64,000 nucleotides of DNA from JANPBY01 sp963851405 (GCA_963851405.1 CAWKPB010000004.1:147402-211401), one strand, 5' to 3'; positions 18,680 to 27,459 are shown, counted from the stretch's first letter. Numbers and translations: made by a program. Notes: generated from the sequence alone by a model not told the origin.

Positions 18680-19783
18680 ATGGTCTCGTGGACTCCCCCC
18701 AGATTCGCCACCCAACTCGTCGGATCCTGGTCGAAGCCGAACTGGCTGTGCGACCACGACTTGGTGTACGGCCCCGAGGGGTCCTGGTGGCGGGTGCCCG
18801 AACCACAGCGGGCCGAAGCCCTGGACGACGCGGTCCGGCTGGCAGTCTTCGACCAGCACCGCGCGGGCCTGACCTTCGTCGGGGACGGCGAGCAGCGCCG
18901 TCAGACGTTCTCCGGGCACTTTTATGCACTCGGCGGGATCGACCAGGTCCACCGGGGCGCGGTGACCAACTTCGCCAACGACGTCAACGAATACCTCACC
19001 ATGAAGCAGCGGGCCGTGACCGGCGACGCAGAGGGCAAGCCGGCACCGCCCCCGAAGTTCGAACTACCCACGGTGACCGGTCCGATCACCTGGGAGCGGC
19101 CGGTTCTCGACGGCGACCTGGACTTCCTCCAGCGCACGACCGACCGCCCCACGAAGATCACCGTGATCGGGCCATCGACCCTGGCGCTGCGGCTGGTCGA
19201 TGAGCACTACGGATCACTGGAAAAGCTCACGGTGGCCGTGGCCGACGCCCTGAACAGCGAGCTGCTGGCCTTGGACGCCGCTGGTGTCGACCTGATCCAG
19301 ATCGACGAGCCCGAGGCGCATTTCCGATACAGCCAGGTGGAACCGTTCGCGGCCGAAGCCATCGACCGCGCCCTGCAAGGCGTTTCCTGCCGGACGGCCG
19401 TTCACATGTGTTACGGCTACGCCCGCAACATCGCCGAGAAGCGCGCGACTCCCGTGTACGACAAGGCTTTGGAGCTGTTGGCCAGCACCTCGGTCGATGA
19501 CATCTCCTTGGAGTACGAACAGCCGCACCACACCCCCGACCTGCTCACCCATGCCGGGGACAAGAACGTGGTCCTCGGGACGTTAGACCTCGGGACCGAT
19601 GCCCCCGTCGAGACCGTGGACCACATTGTCGAGCGCGTCACGGAAGCGGTCGACGTACTTGGCCCCGATCGTGTCCTGCTCGCCCCGGACTGCGGCATGT
19701 GGTTCCTTCCCCGCGATCACGCGCGCGCGAAGATCACGGCGATGGAGCAGGCGGCCCACGTGCTGCGGGAGACCCACGCCTGA
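18680..19783 (+). CDS. Cobalamin-independent methionine synthase-like protein (MetE C-domain family)
   Basis: This 367-aa protein corresponds to the catalytic barrel of MetE. Candidate zinc ligands are visible in AVHMCYGYARN (His and Cys) and LAPDCGMWFLPR (Cys), with IDEPEAHF for homocysteine binding. Short MetE-like enzymes without the N-terminal barrel use other methyl donors or act in related C1 chemistry; which one is not readable here. The folP-like gene starts 14 bp downstream, so the two folate-linked genes form an operon. Confidence 0.85.
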   Translation: MVSWTPPRFATQLVGSWSKPNWLCDHDLVYGPEGSWWRVPEPQRAEALDDAVRLAVFDQHRAGLTFVGDGEQRRQTFSGHFYALGGIDQVHRGAVTNFANDVNEYLTMKQRAVTGDAEGKPAPPPKFELPTVTGPITWERPVLDGDLDFLQRTTDRPTKITVIGPSTLALRLVDEHYGSLEKLTVAVADALNSELLALDAAGVDLIQIDEPEAHFRYSQVEPFAAEAIDRALQGVSCRTAVHMCYGYARNIAEKRATPVYDKALELLASTSVDDISLEYEQPHHTPDLLTHAGDKNVVLGTLDLGTDAPVETVDHIVERVTEAVDVLGPDRVLLAPDCGMWFLPRDHARAKITAMEQAAHVLRETHA

Positions 19784-19797
19784 GGCAGGCTGCCCTC

Positions 19798-20661
19798 GTG
19801 CCCCTTCGCCTCGGTCGCCAGACGTTCGCCGATGACGCCCTGCTCGTCATGGCCATCGTCAATCGCACGCCGGACTCCTTTTACGACCAGGGCTCGACGT
19901 TCTCGGATCAGGCAGCGCTCGACGCCGTCGGTCGCGCCGTCGAATTGGGCGCCGACCTGGTCGATATCGGGGGCGTCAAGGCCGGGCCCGGTGACGAAGT
20001 CGGCGTGCAGGAGGAGATCGACCGAACGGTGGCGTTCGTCGTGCAAGTCCGAGCGGAGCACCCGGACTTGGTGATCAGCATCGACACGTGGCGGCACGAG
20101 GTGGGCCGGGAATGCTGTGCTGCGGGGGCTGACGTCATCAACGACGCGTGGGGAGGCTCCGATCCGGAGCTGGCGGCCGTTGCGGCCCAAGCCGGCGCTG
20201 GCCTGATCTGCACCCACGCAGGAGGGCTGCCACCTCGCACCCGACCGCATCGCATCGCGCACGACGACGTGATGGCCGACATCGTGGCGCGGACCGTGCC
20301 CGAGGCGGAGCGAGCCGTGGGACTCGGGGTGAACCGAGAGTCGGTGCTCGTGGATCCCGGACACGATTTCGGGCTGAACACCTGGCATTCCCTCGAGGCG
20401 ACTCGCCGCCTCCCGGAACTGGTCGAGACCGGGTGGCCGGTGCTGGTCTCCTTGTCCAACAAGGACTTCGTCGGGGAGACCCTGGACCGACCCGTCGGCG
20501 AACGACTGACCGGGACCCTCGCTGCGACGTCGATCGCCGCCTGGCTGGGGGCTCGAGTCTTTCGGGCACACAACGTGCGCGAGACACGCGAAACCCTCGA
20601 CATGGTGGCGTCCATCCGAGGGACGCGTCCCCCCGCGGTGACCCGCCGTGGGCTGGCCTGA
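19798..20661 (+). CDS. folP2: Dihydropteroate synthase-family protein (FolP2-like)
   Basis: This 287-aa TIM-barrel protein carries pterin-site motifs: VMAIVNRTPDSFYDQG, IDTWRHEVGR, VINDAWGG, DPGHDFG, SNKDFVG, and RAHNVRETRET. It sits in the Rv1207 (folP2) position of the conserved gene block. Mycobacterial FolP2 proteins have been reported to lack dihydropteroate synthase activity, so the enzyme role is uncertain. Start GTG 19798 lies 14 bp after the MetE-like stop. Confidence 0.85.
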   Translation: MPLRLGRQTFADDALLVMAIVNRTPDSFYDQGSTFSDQAALDAVGRAVELGADLVDIGGVKAGPGDEVGVQEEIDRTVAFVVQVRAEHPDLVISIDTWRHEVGRECCAAGADVINDAWGGSDPELAAVAAQAGAGLICTHAGGLPPRTRPHRIAHDDVMADIVARTVPEAERAVGLGVNRESVLVDPGHDFGLNTWHSLEATRRLPELVETGWPVLVSLSNKDFVGETLDRPVGERLTGTLAATSIAAWLGARVFRAHNVRETRETLDMVASIRGTRPPAVTRRGLA

Positions 20662-20708
20662 AGTCGCCGCGTCTACCGCAGGGGCTTTGGCCGTGCCATC
20701 CTCGTGGG

Positions 20709-21164
20709 ATGCCTGGAGACGCGCGACCGACCGAGGGTCAGGACTCGGTCGACCGGACGCACCACGTAGCCCGTATCCGGCTGGCACGGACCGCGACCGT
20801 CACGGTCGTACTCAGTGGCGCTGCAGTCGCCGTAGGCGTCTGGCCCGGCTGGGTGATCTTGATCGGCGGCACGATCCTCGCGGCCGGTGCCTGGGACTAC
20901 TACAAGCGCGGTCACAACAACGGTGGCTGGATCTCCCCGCCCATGGGCACCCTGGGTGCCGGGCACCTCGGCTACGGCATGAGCAACCAGGGCGACACCC
21001 TGGTCGATGCGACCGGGCGCAACTGGGTCGCCCGGCGAAAGACCCCGACCCAGGAACAGATCGCTACCGGCCACGGGGACGACGGCCCAGGCTTGCTGGT
21101 CATGTTGCTTGGCAGCGCCGCATTCGTCGGCGTCGCGCTGCTGATCTGGTGGATCGCGCAGTAG
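20709..21164 (+). CDS. Hypothetical membrane protein, 151 aa
   Basis: I do not recognise a family. Two close hydrophobic stretches near the N-terminus (TATVTVVLSGAAVAVGVWPG and WVILIGGTILAAGAW) may form a hairpin. A 60-residue polar Gly-rich middle (GTLGAGHLGYGMSNQGDTLV) follows, with a single C-terminal helix (LLVMLLGSAAFVGVALLIWW). ATG 20709 is preceded at 6 nt by CATCCT, close to the leaderless box. It follows folP2 on the same strand. Confidence 0.55.
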   Translation: MPGDARPTEGQDSVDRTHHVARIRLARTATVTVVLSGAAVAVGVWPGWVILIGGTILAAGAWDYYKRGHNNGGWISPPMGTLGAGHLGYGMSNQGDTLVDATGRNWVARRKTPTQEQIATGHGDDGPGLLVMLLGSAAFVGVALLIWWIAQ

Positions 21165-21205
21165 CCTTCGCCGCGAGCCTTCGCCGTGCCGAGGGGTCGT
21201 CGGGC

Positions 21206-21817
21206 CTAGGGCTCGGCCTCGAGCACTTCCTCCGGGGTCGGCTCGGTTCGCAGTTCCAGCTCCGACCACCCCAGCTCGACGGCGGCGATCGCGTCCTCGA
21301 CCGTCGTGGCCCAGGAGATGGCATCGCGTGCCTGCGGACGGACGAACGACTGCCGCGTCAAGTCGTCGACCAGGGTGTGCAACGCCGCATAGGTTCCCGC
21401 GGGGTCCAGCACGACCACCGGCTTGGCGTGCATACCCAACGACCGGGCGACCCAAATCTCGAGCAGCTCTTCGAGCGTGCCCAGACCTCCGGGCAGGGCG
21501 ATGAATGCGTCGGCTCGCTCATCCATGTGCGCCTTGCGCTCGCGCATGTCCGGAGTGACCACGAACTCGTCAGCGTCGTGATCGGCCACCTCCAGGTCGA
21601 CCAACGCCTGCGGGATCACGCCGACCGTGTGACCCCCCGCGGCCCGTGCCGCCCGCGCGACCGCTCCCATTGAGCCGACCGAGCCGCCGCCGCTGACCAG
21701 AGTCCAGCCGCGCCCGGCGATGGCTTGCCCCAGGCGGGTGGCCAGCTCGAGATGGGAGTCATCGATGGTCGTCGAGGAGGCGCAAAAGACACAGACAGCG
21801 ACGCGGCCCGGGGTCAC
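21206..21817 (-). CDS. LOG-family protein (TIGR00730)
   Basis: This 203-aa Rossmann-type protein has the LOG signatures MRERKAHM (residues about 91-98) and PGGLGTLEE, and GGGSVGSMG near the N-terminus. LOG proteins hydrolyse nucleoside 5'-monophosphates to base and ribose 5-phosphate; in plants and some actinobacteria this releases cytokinins. Its ATG overlaps the stop of the second LOG gene in an ATGA. Two adjoining LOG genes suggest an old duplication. Confidence 0.88.
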   Translation of the reverse strand: MTPGRVAVCVFCASSTTIDDSHLELATRLGQAIAGRGWTLVSGGGSVGSMGAVARAARAAGGHTVGVIPQALVDLEVADHDADEFVVTPDMRERKAHMDERADAFIALPGGLGTLEELLEIWVARSLGMHAKPVVVLDPAGTYAALHTLVDDLTRQSFVRPQARDAISWATTVEDAIAAVELGWSELELRTEPTPEEVLEAEP

Positions 21818-22623
21818 GGGACGCGGTCCGCGTGGCCGTTGGAAGCCAAGATCGCGGCGACCGCCTCATCCACGTCGTCGGTGACGGTGATCAAGTCGAG
21901 GTCCGTGGGAGAGATCTTCCCGGTGTCCTGCAAGGCCGACCGAAGCCAGTCGACCAGGCCACCCCAGTGCGCTCGGCCCATCAACACGATGGGGAACGAG
22001 GTGACCTTGCGGGTCTGGACCAAGGTGAGCGCCTCGAACAGCTCATCCATGGTGCCGAACCCTCCCGGGAGCACGATGAAGCCCTGGGCGTATTTCACGA
22101 ACATCGTTTTGCGGGCGAAGAAATAGCGGAAGTTGATGCCCATGTCGACGTAGGGGTTGAGCCCCTGCTCGAAGGGCAGCTCGATGCCGAGCCCGACTGA
22201 AACCCCGCCTGCTTCACCGGCGCCCTTGTTGACCGCCTCCATGACCCCGGGACCGCCGCCGGTAATGACCGCATACCCGGCCTCGGCCAGGGCCCGACCC
22301 ACCCGCTCACCCGTGGCGTACTCCTCGGATTCGGGGCCGCTGCGGGCCGAGCCGAAGACACTCACCGCTTCGCCCAGCTCGGCGAGCATGCCGAAGCCCT
22401 CGACGAACTCCGACTGGATCCGCATGACCCGCCACGGGTCGCCGTGCACCCAGTCCGAGGGGCCGCGTGAATCCAGCAGCCGCTGGTCGGTCGTGCTCTC
22501 CTGGATCTGGCTGCGCCGACGGACGATCGGACCACCCTGCCGTTCGTGGACCTCTCGATCCGGCGCTCCTCGATCCGTTCTTGAGCTCGCGCCCGCGTTC
22601 GCCCCGTGCTCGGTGTTTTCCAT
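21814..22623 (-). CDS. LOG-family protein, long form (Rv1205-like)
   Basis: This 269-aa protein has a polar 60-residue N-terminal extension and then the LOG core: VSVFGSARS, ITGGGPGVMEAVNKGAGEAG, NFRYFFARKTMFVKYAQGF and VLPGGFGTMDELFEAL. The PGGxGTxxE motif is intact. The position between folP2 and dapE matches Rv1205. TAGCGT lies 6 nt before ATG 22623, and the gene is the promoter-proximal member of the LOG pair. Confidence 0.88.
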   Translation of the reverse strand: MENTEHGANAGASSRTDRGAPDREVHERQGGPIVRRRSQIQESTTDQRLLDSRGPSDWVHGDPWRVMRIQSEFVEGFGMLAELGEAVSVFGSARSGPESEEYATGERVGRALAEAGYAVITGGGPGVMEAVNKGAGEAGGVSVGLGIELPFEQGLNPYVDMGINFRYFFARKTMFVKYAQGFIVLPGGFGTMDELFEALTLVQTRKVTSFPIVLMGRAHWGGLVDWLRSALQDTGKISPTDLDLITVTDDVDEAVAAILASNGHADRVP

Positions 22624-22629
22624 GACATC

Positions 22630-22635
22630 ACGCTA
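22630..22635 (-). promoter_or_regulatory. Leaderless -10 box (TAGCGT) of the LOG operon
   Basis: TAGCGT on the minus strand, six bases, then ATG 22623. Confidence 0.5.
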
Positions 22636-22669
22636 GCCCGCACGACCCATGAGCGCTGGCAGTTGAAAG

Positions 22670-22721
22670 TTGCACTACTTCCAGAGAGGCCCTAGAGTCA
22701 TAGTTGTTGAACCGTCAACTA
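22670..22721 (+). promoter_or_regulatory. yceI promoter with inverted-repeat operator
   Basis: TTGCAC (22670-22675), a 17-bp spacer and TAGAGT (22693-22698) form a promoter. TAGTTG (22701-22706) and CAACTA (22716-22721) are a perfect inverted repeat placed over the expected transcription start. Two more AGTTG copies overlap the upstream half (22661-22665, 22668-22672). This layout suits repression by a MarR-type dimer. Confidence 0.5.
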
Positions 22722-22740
22722 CTTACGAGAGGCCCTCCCA

Positions 22741-23294
22741 TGACCATCACCGCCACCGAGATCTCCACCCTCACCGGCTCGTGGACGATCGACGCCAGCC
22801 ACACCCGCCTTGGGTTCGCCGTGAAGCACGCCATGGTTGCCAAGACGCGCGGCTCGTTCGAGACCTTCGAAGGCTCCCTCGAGCTCAACGGCGAGTCCCC
22901 GGCGAGCAGCTCCGCGACCGTCACGATCGATGCCGCGAGCTTCAGCAGCGGCGACGACAAGCGCGACGCTCACGTACGCGGCAACGACTTCCTGGACGTC
23001 GAGCACTTCCCCACCCTGACCTTCACCTCGCGTGAGGTACGGCAAGACGGCGCGGACTACATCGTGATCGGCGACCTCACCATCAAGGGAGTCACTCGCA
23101 GTGTCGAGATCGCCGTCGAACTCGAGGGCGTGGTCGTCGACCCCTTCGGCAGCACGCGAGCCGGCTTCACCGGCCACACCCGGATCAACCGCAAGGACTT
23201 CGGGCTCACCTGGAATGTCGCGCTCGAGGCCGGCGGAATCCTGGTCGGCGACAGGGTGGACATCACCCTCGACGTCGAGGCCATCAAGAACTAG
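22741..23294 (+). CDS. YceI-family lipocalin-like protein
   Basis: This 184-aa protein has the YceI pattern: GSWTIDASHTRLGFAVKHAM at the start, a beta-rich middle with VRGNDFLDVEHFPTLTFTS, and DLTIKGVTRSVEIAVELEG. YceI proteins form a beta-barrel that binds isoprenoid-like lipids. No signal peptide is seen, so this one is probably cytosolic. It has a real leader with a ribosome site (GAGAGG), unlike many genes here, and an operator-like repeat at its promoter. The stop shares CTAG with that of dapE. Confidence 0.9.
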
Positions 23295-24358
23295 GCCAAC
23301 CAGGCGGCCATCCGTTGTTCGCATGCGACGAGCTCGGCGACCTCGACGTACTCCTCGCGGGTATGAGCCAACGAGGGGTCGCCGGGCCCGAAGTTCACCG
23401 CTGGCACACCCAGGGCGCTGAAGCGAGCCACGTCGGTCCAGCCGAACTTCGGACGTACCTCCCCGCCGACCGCGGCCACGAAGGCCGCGGCGGCGGGATG
23501 CGTCAGTCCCGGTAACGCGCCCGCGGCTCGATCGACAACCTCGACCGCAAAGCCGTCGAACACCTCGCGCAGGTGAGCTTCGGCTTGCTCGACCGAACGG
23601 TCGGGGGCAAAGCGGTAGTTCACTGTGACCACGCACGAGTCGGGAATCACGTTGCCGGCCACCCCGCCCGTGACGCCGACGGCGTTGAGCCCCTCATGGA
23701 AACGCAGCCCGTCGACCTCCGGCTCACGGGGTCGGTAGGTCGCCAGCCGATCCAGAACCGTCCCAGCCGCGTGGATCGCGTTCTCTCCCAACCAGGAGCG
23801 CGCACTGTGAGCGCGTCGACCGGTGGTTCGCACCTCGGCGCGCAGACTCCCCTGGCACCCGCCCTCGACGGTGGCGCCCGTCGGCTCCATCAGCACGGCA
23901 AAGTCGCCAGCCAGCACCTCTGGGCGCTGCTCGGCCAGCCGGCGGAGCCCGTTGTGTCGCTCGTCGACCTCTTCGCACTCGTAGAACAGGTACGTCACGT
24001 CACGACCGGGAGCCGTCAGGTCGTGCGCCAGCTTCAGCGCGACGGCCACCCCGCCCTTCATGTCGCAGGAGCCGAGCCCCGCGAGCCGGCCATCGCGCAG
24101 GACCGCGGGCAGATTGTCGGCCGCAGGCACGGTGTCCAGGTGCCCGCCGAGAATGACTCGCTCCGCCCGGCCCACGTCGGTGCGGGCGAACACGGTGTTG
24201 CCGTCCCGCTCGACCCGCAGATGAGAAAGCGGCTGCAGCGCCGCCTCAACAGCATCGGCGAGCCGGCCCTCGTCATGGCTCTCGGAGGGAATATCGACCA
24301 GCGCTGTGGTGAGGCTCACGACGTCTGCGCCCAGATCGAGTCGGTCTTCAGGGATCAC
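23291..24358 (-). CDS. dapE: Succinyl-diaminopimelate desuccinylase
   Basis: DapE removes succinate from N-succinyl-LL-diaminopimelate, the step before epimerisation to meso-DAP. The 355 aa have the M20 metallopeptidase layout: GGHLDTVPAADN (zinc His and catalytic Asp), GSCDMKGGVAV (bridging Asp), YECEEVDERHNGL (catalytic Glu pair), a dimerisation lid with RRAHSARSWLGENAIH, and a late zinc His in PSLAHTREEY. It is divergent from dapD with only 17 bp between start codons. The stop overlaps that of yceI. Confidence 0.95.
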   Translation of the reverse strand: MIPEDRLDLGADVVSLTTALVDIPSESHDEGRLADAVEAALQPLSHLRVERDGNTVFARTDVGRAERVILGGHLDTVPAADNLPAVLRDGRLAGLGSCDMKGGVAVALKLAHDLTAPGRDVTYLFYECEEVDERHNGLRRLAEQRPEVLAGDFAVLMEPTGATVEGGCQGSLRAEVRTTGRRAHSARSWLGENAIHAAGTVLDRLATYRPREPEVDGLRFHEGLNAVGVTGGVAGNVIPDSCVVTVNYRFAPDRSVEQAEAHLREVFDGFAVEVVDRAAGALPGLTHPAAAAFVAAVGGEVRPKFGWTDVARFSALGVPAVNFGPGDPSLAHTREEYVEVAELVACEQRMAAWLA

Positions 24359-24363
24359 GTGGG

Positions 24364-24370
24364 TACGTTA
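24364..24370. promoter_or_regulatory. Bidirectional overlapping -10 box of dapE and dapD
   Basis: Plus strand: TACGTT (24364-24369), six bases, GTG 24376 (dapD). Minus strand: TAACGT (24370-24365), six bases, GTG 24358 (dapE). Both boxes are read from the same seven base pairs, so both transcripts would be leaderless and could not be started at the same moment. Confidence 0.6.
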
Positions 24371-24375
24371 TCCGG

Positions 24376-25305
24376 GTGACCTTTTCCACCTCCGCAGCAG
24401 CCGGCCAAGGACTCGCCACCTACGGACGAGACGGGGCCGTTCTAGACGTGTGGTTCCCCTCCCCCAGCCTGGGCTTTGAGGCTGCCGTTGTTGCCGGTCT
24501 CGACGCCCTCGCGGGCAGCGACCCCGGACGCGAAACCACCTCCGAGGTCGTCACCGTCCAGATCTCCGACCTGACCAGCGCCCCCTCCGACGCCACGGAC
24601 GCCTACCTGCGCCTGCACCTGCTCTCGCACCGACTGATCCGACCGAACGAGGCCAACCTCGAAGGGGTCTTTGGTCTGCTGACGAACGTGGTCTGGACCT
24701 CGGCCGGACCGTGCGCGGTCGAGGACTTCGAGTCCGTACGGCTCCGCCTTCGGGCCAGCGGGCCGGTGACCGTGCACGGGGTCGACAAGTTCCCGCGCAT
24801 GGTGGACTACGTCCTGCCTACCGGGGTGCGGATCGCAGACGCCGACCGGGTGCGGCTGGGCGCGCACTTGGCGAGCGGCACGACCGTCATGCATGAAGGC
24901 TTCGTCAACTTCAACGCCGGCACCCTGGGCTCCTCAATGATCGAGGGCCGCATCTCCGCGGGTGTCGTCGTCGGCGACGGCAGCGACATCGGGGGCGGGG
25001 CTTCGATCATGGGCACGCTCTCGGGGGGAGGCACCGCCGTGATCAGCGTGGGTGAGCGCAGTCTCGTCGGCGCCAACGCGGGGATCGGGATCTCGCTCGG
25101 CGATGACTGCGTGGTCGAGGCCGGCTGCTATGTCACGGCCGGGTCGAAGGTGACCCTGCCCGATGGCTCGGTGGTGAAGGCGGAGGACCTCAGCGGGCAG
25201 GACGATCTGCTGTTCAGACGGCATTCAGTGACCGGTCGCCTCGAGGTCGTGCCCCACGTCGGATCCTGGGGCAGCCTCAACGAAGCCCTTCATCGCAACG
25301 ACTGA
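24376..25305 (+). CDS. dapD: Tetrahydrodipicolinate N-succinyltransferase
   Basis: DapD transfers succinyl from succinyl-CoA to tetrahydrodipicolinate. The 309 aa have an N-terminal alpha/beta domain and a left-handed beta-helix of hexapeptide repeats (VRLGAHLASGTTVMHEGFVN through VVEAGCYVTAGSKV, about residues 155-260). NFNAGTLGSSMIEGR is typical of the actinobacterial class. The GTG start has no ribosome site, only the -10 box 6 nt away. It works with dapC and dapE in this window. Confidence 0.95.
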   Translation: MTFSTSAAAGQGLATYGRDGAVLDVWFPSPSLGFEAAVVAGLDALAGSDPGRETTSEVVTVQISDLTSAPSDATDAYLRLHLLSHRLIRPNEANLEGVFGLLTNVVWTSAGPCAVEDFESVRLRLRASGPVTVHGVDKFPRMVDYVLPTGVRIADADRVRLGAHLASGTTVMHEGFVNFNAGTLGSSMIEGRISAGVVVGDGSDIGGGASIMGTLSGGGTAVISVGERSLVGANAGIGISLGDDCVVEAGCYVTAGSKVTLPDGSVVKAEDLSGQDDLLFRRHSVTGRLEVVPHVGSWGSLNEALHRND

Positions 25306-25311
25306 TCGCTG

Positions 25312-26343
25312 ATGACAGACCTGGCCGACCGGGCCACCCGACCCGCGCCACCGCTCGCGCCCGTACGCCGCAGTGGCGGCTTGCTGGTGCTCGTGGTGCT
25401 CTTGATCATCGGTGCCCTCGTGGCCTCCGCGGTGGTCCTGCGCACCGGCCCGCTCGCGCCGCTGCTGGCCCCCGAGCGGTGCGTGGCGACAGCGGACGGG
25501 CGAACCGTGAGCGTCACCCCCGAGCAGGCCATGCACGCGGCCACGATCGCGGCCATCGCCACCGAGCGAGGGCTCCCGGCTCGGGCCACCACGATCGCCT
25601 TGGCCACGGCGTACCAGGAGTCCGACCTGGAGAACCTCTCCGGCGGGGACCGGGACTCCGCAGGGCTCTTCCAGCAACGGCCCTCGCAGGGCTGGGGAGC
25701 CTATGACCAGGTGACCGACCCGATATACGCGGCCAACGCCTTCTACGACGCCCTGGTCAAGCTCGACGGCTATCGCAGCATGGAGATCACCGTGGCCGCT
25801 CAGGCCGTCCAGCGCAGCGCCTTCCCCAACGCCTACTCCGACCACGAGGACGACGCCCGCATCCTCGCGTCGGCCCTGTCCGGCAACTCAGCCGCGGCCT
25901 TCACCTGCAACACCCGAGCCAGCGCGGTGACTGCGCAGACACCCAACGATCGTGGACTGACTCCGCGGGCCGACACCGTGCGACGCGACGTGGCGAAGCG
26001 ATTCGGTCCCCAGTCGTTGGGTGGCTTCGCCCCTGGGGGGGTCACGAGCGGTCACAGTGCTGGATCTGCGCACTACGACGGCCGGGCGATCGACATCTTC
26101 TTCCGCCCGTACGACGATCCCGCGAACAACCGAGCCGGGTGGGCGTTGGCGCACTGGTTGGTGGCGAATGCAGGCCGACTGGAGGTGGCCACGGTCATCT
26201 ACGACGACCGGATCTGGACCGCGGCCCGCTCCGGAGAGGGCTGGCGAGATTACGAGCTCAACAGCACGAGCCGGGACGAGGGAACCGCCGCCATCCAGCG
26301 CCACCTCGACCACGTGCACGTGGACGTGCTCCCCGGCTCGTAG
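25312..26343 (+). CDS. Membrane-anchored lysozyme-like and M15-like two-domain protein
   Basis: The 343 aa comprise an N-terminal membrane helix (GGLLVLVVLLIIGALVASAV), a lysozyme/transglycosylase-like domain (ATAYQESDLENL, DRDSAGLFQQRPSQGW; about residues 65-170) and a C-terminal domain with GGVTSGHSAGSAHYDGRAID and HLDHVHVDV. The last pattern of spaced His and Asp recalls zinc-dependent M15 carboxypeptidases. A cell-wall remodelling role on the outer face is likely but inferred. It starts 6 bp after dapD on the same strand, linking it to DAP supply. Confidence 0.65.
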   Translation: MTDLADRATRPAPPLAPVRRSGGLLVLVVLLIIGALVASAVVLRTGPLAPLLAPERCVATADGRTVSVTPEQAMHAATIAAIATERGLPARATTIALATAYQESDLENLSGGDRDSAGLFQQRPSQGWGAYDQVTDPIYAANAFYDALVKLDGYRSMEITVAAQAVQRSAFPNAYSDHEDDARILASALSGNSAAAFTCNTRASAVTAQTPNDRGLTPRADTVRRDVAKRFGPQSLGGFAPGGVTSGHSAGSAHYDGRAIDIFFRPYDDPANNRAGWALAHWLVANAGRLEVATVIYDDRIWTAARSGEGWRDYELNSTSRDEGTAAIQRHLDHVHVDVLPGS

Positions 26344-26354
26344 CGGTCGGTCAG

Positions 26355-27446
26355 TCAGCTGGTCAGTCGCGTGGCCGCTGCGGCGATGCGTTCATCGGTG
26401 GCCGTCAGGGCCAGGCGTACGTGCTGCGCCCCTGCGGGGCCGTAGAAGTCCCCCGGTGCGACGAGGACACCTCGCTGTGCCAACGCGGCCAAGGTCACCC
26501 GGCAGGGCTCATCGCGCGTCGCCCAGAGGTACAGCCCCGCCTCGGAATGATCGACGCGGAACCCGGCCTCGACGAGGGCGGCGCGGAGCAGTTCGCGGCG
26601 CGACGCGTAGCGGGCCCGCTGCTCGATGACATGGGCGTCGTCGAGTAGCGCCGCTGTTGCGGCCTCCTGAACGGGGGCGGGCATCATCATCCCGAGGTGC
26701 TTGCGTACGGCCAGCAGTTGCGCGATCAGCGCCGGGTCACCCACCGCCAACCCGGCCCGATACCCGGCCAGGTTGGAGCGCTTGGACAGCGAGTGCAGGG
26801 CCAACAGGCCTTCGGTCGTACCCCCGCAGACGTCCGGATGCAGGATCGACGTCGGCTTTGCCTCCCAGCCCAGTTCGATGTAGCACTCGTCCGACACGAC
26901 CACGGTCCCGCGCTGACGAGCCCAAGCGACGACCTTGGCCAGATGTTCGCCGGGCAACACCTGTCCGGTCGGGTTGGCTGGTGAGTTGACCCACAAGATC
27001 TGCACGCGAGCCGGGCCCAGCGCCGTGAGCGAGTCCGCAGCGACCACCGACGCCCCGACCAGGTGGGCGCCCACCGCGTAGGTGGGGTAGGCCAGCTCAG
27101 GGACGACCACCGTGTCGGCCGGACCGAGGCCGAGCAGGGTGGGCAGCCAGGCCACGAACTCCTTGGTGCCGATCGCGGGCAGCACCTGGCGGTCCGGATC
27201 GATCCCGCTCACCCCAAGCCGTCGGTCGAGCCAGCCGGCGGCGGCAGTTCGTAACGCCTCGGTGCCCAACGTCGTGGGGTACCCGGGGCTGTCTGCGGCC
27301 TGCGCGAGGGCCCGCTGGATGGCCGTCGGCACCGGGTCGACGGGGGTGCCCACCGAAAGGTCGACCACGCCGTCCGGGTGCTGGCGCGCCAGCGCGGCCG
27401 ACTCGGCGATGGTGTCCCAGGGGAAGTCCGGGAGCCGGGACGCCAC
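26355..27446 (-). CDS. dapC: Succinyldiaminopimelate aminotransferase
   Basis: DapC makes N-succinyl-LL-diaminopimelate from the keto precursor using PLP. The 363-aa class I aminotransferase shows DLSVGTPVDPVP, YPTTLGTEALR, NSPANPTGQVLP, SDECYIELGW and the PLP-lysine motif SLSKRSNLAGYR. GTG 27446 lies 13 bp past the fdxA stop; longer versions would overlap fdxA and contain its shadow. The fdxA-dapC order matches Rv1177-Rv1178. It completes the DapD-DapC-DapE series. Confidence 0.92.
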   Translation of the reverse strand: MASRLPDFPWDTIAESAALARQHPDGVVDLSVGTPVDPVPTAIQRALAQAADSPGYPTTLGTEALRTAAAGWLDRRLGVSGIDPDRQVLPAIGTKEFVAWLPTLLGLGPADTVVVPELAYPTYAVGAHLVGASVVAADSLTALGPARVQILWVNSPANPTGQVLPGEHLAKVVAWARQRGTVVVSDECYIELGWEAKPTSILHPDVCGGTTEGLLALHSLSKRSNLAGYRAGLAVGDPALIAQLLAVRKHLGMMMPAPVQEAATAALLDDAHVIEQRARYASRRELLRAALVEAGFRVDHSEAGLYLWATRDEPCRVTLAALAQRGVLVAPGDFYGPAGAQHVRLALTATDERIAAAATRLTS

Positions 27447-27459
27447 CGTGCTCAGAGCG

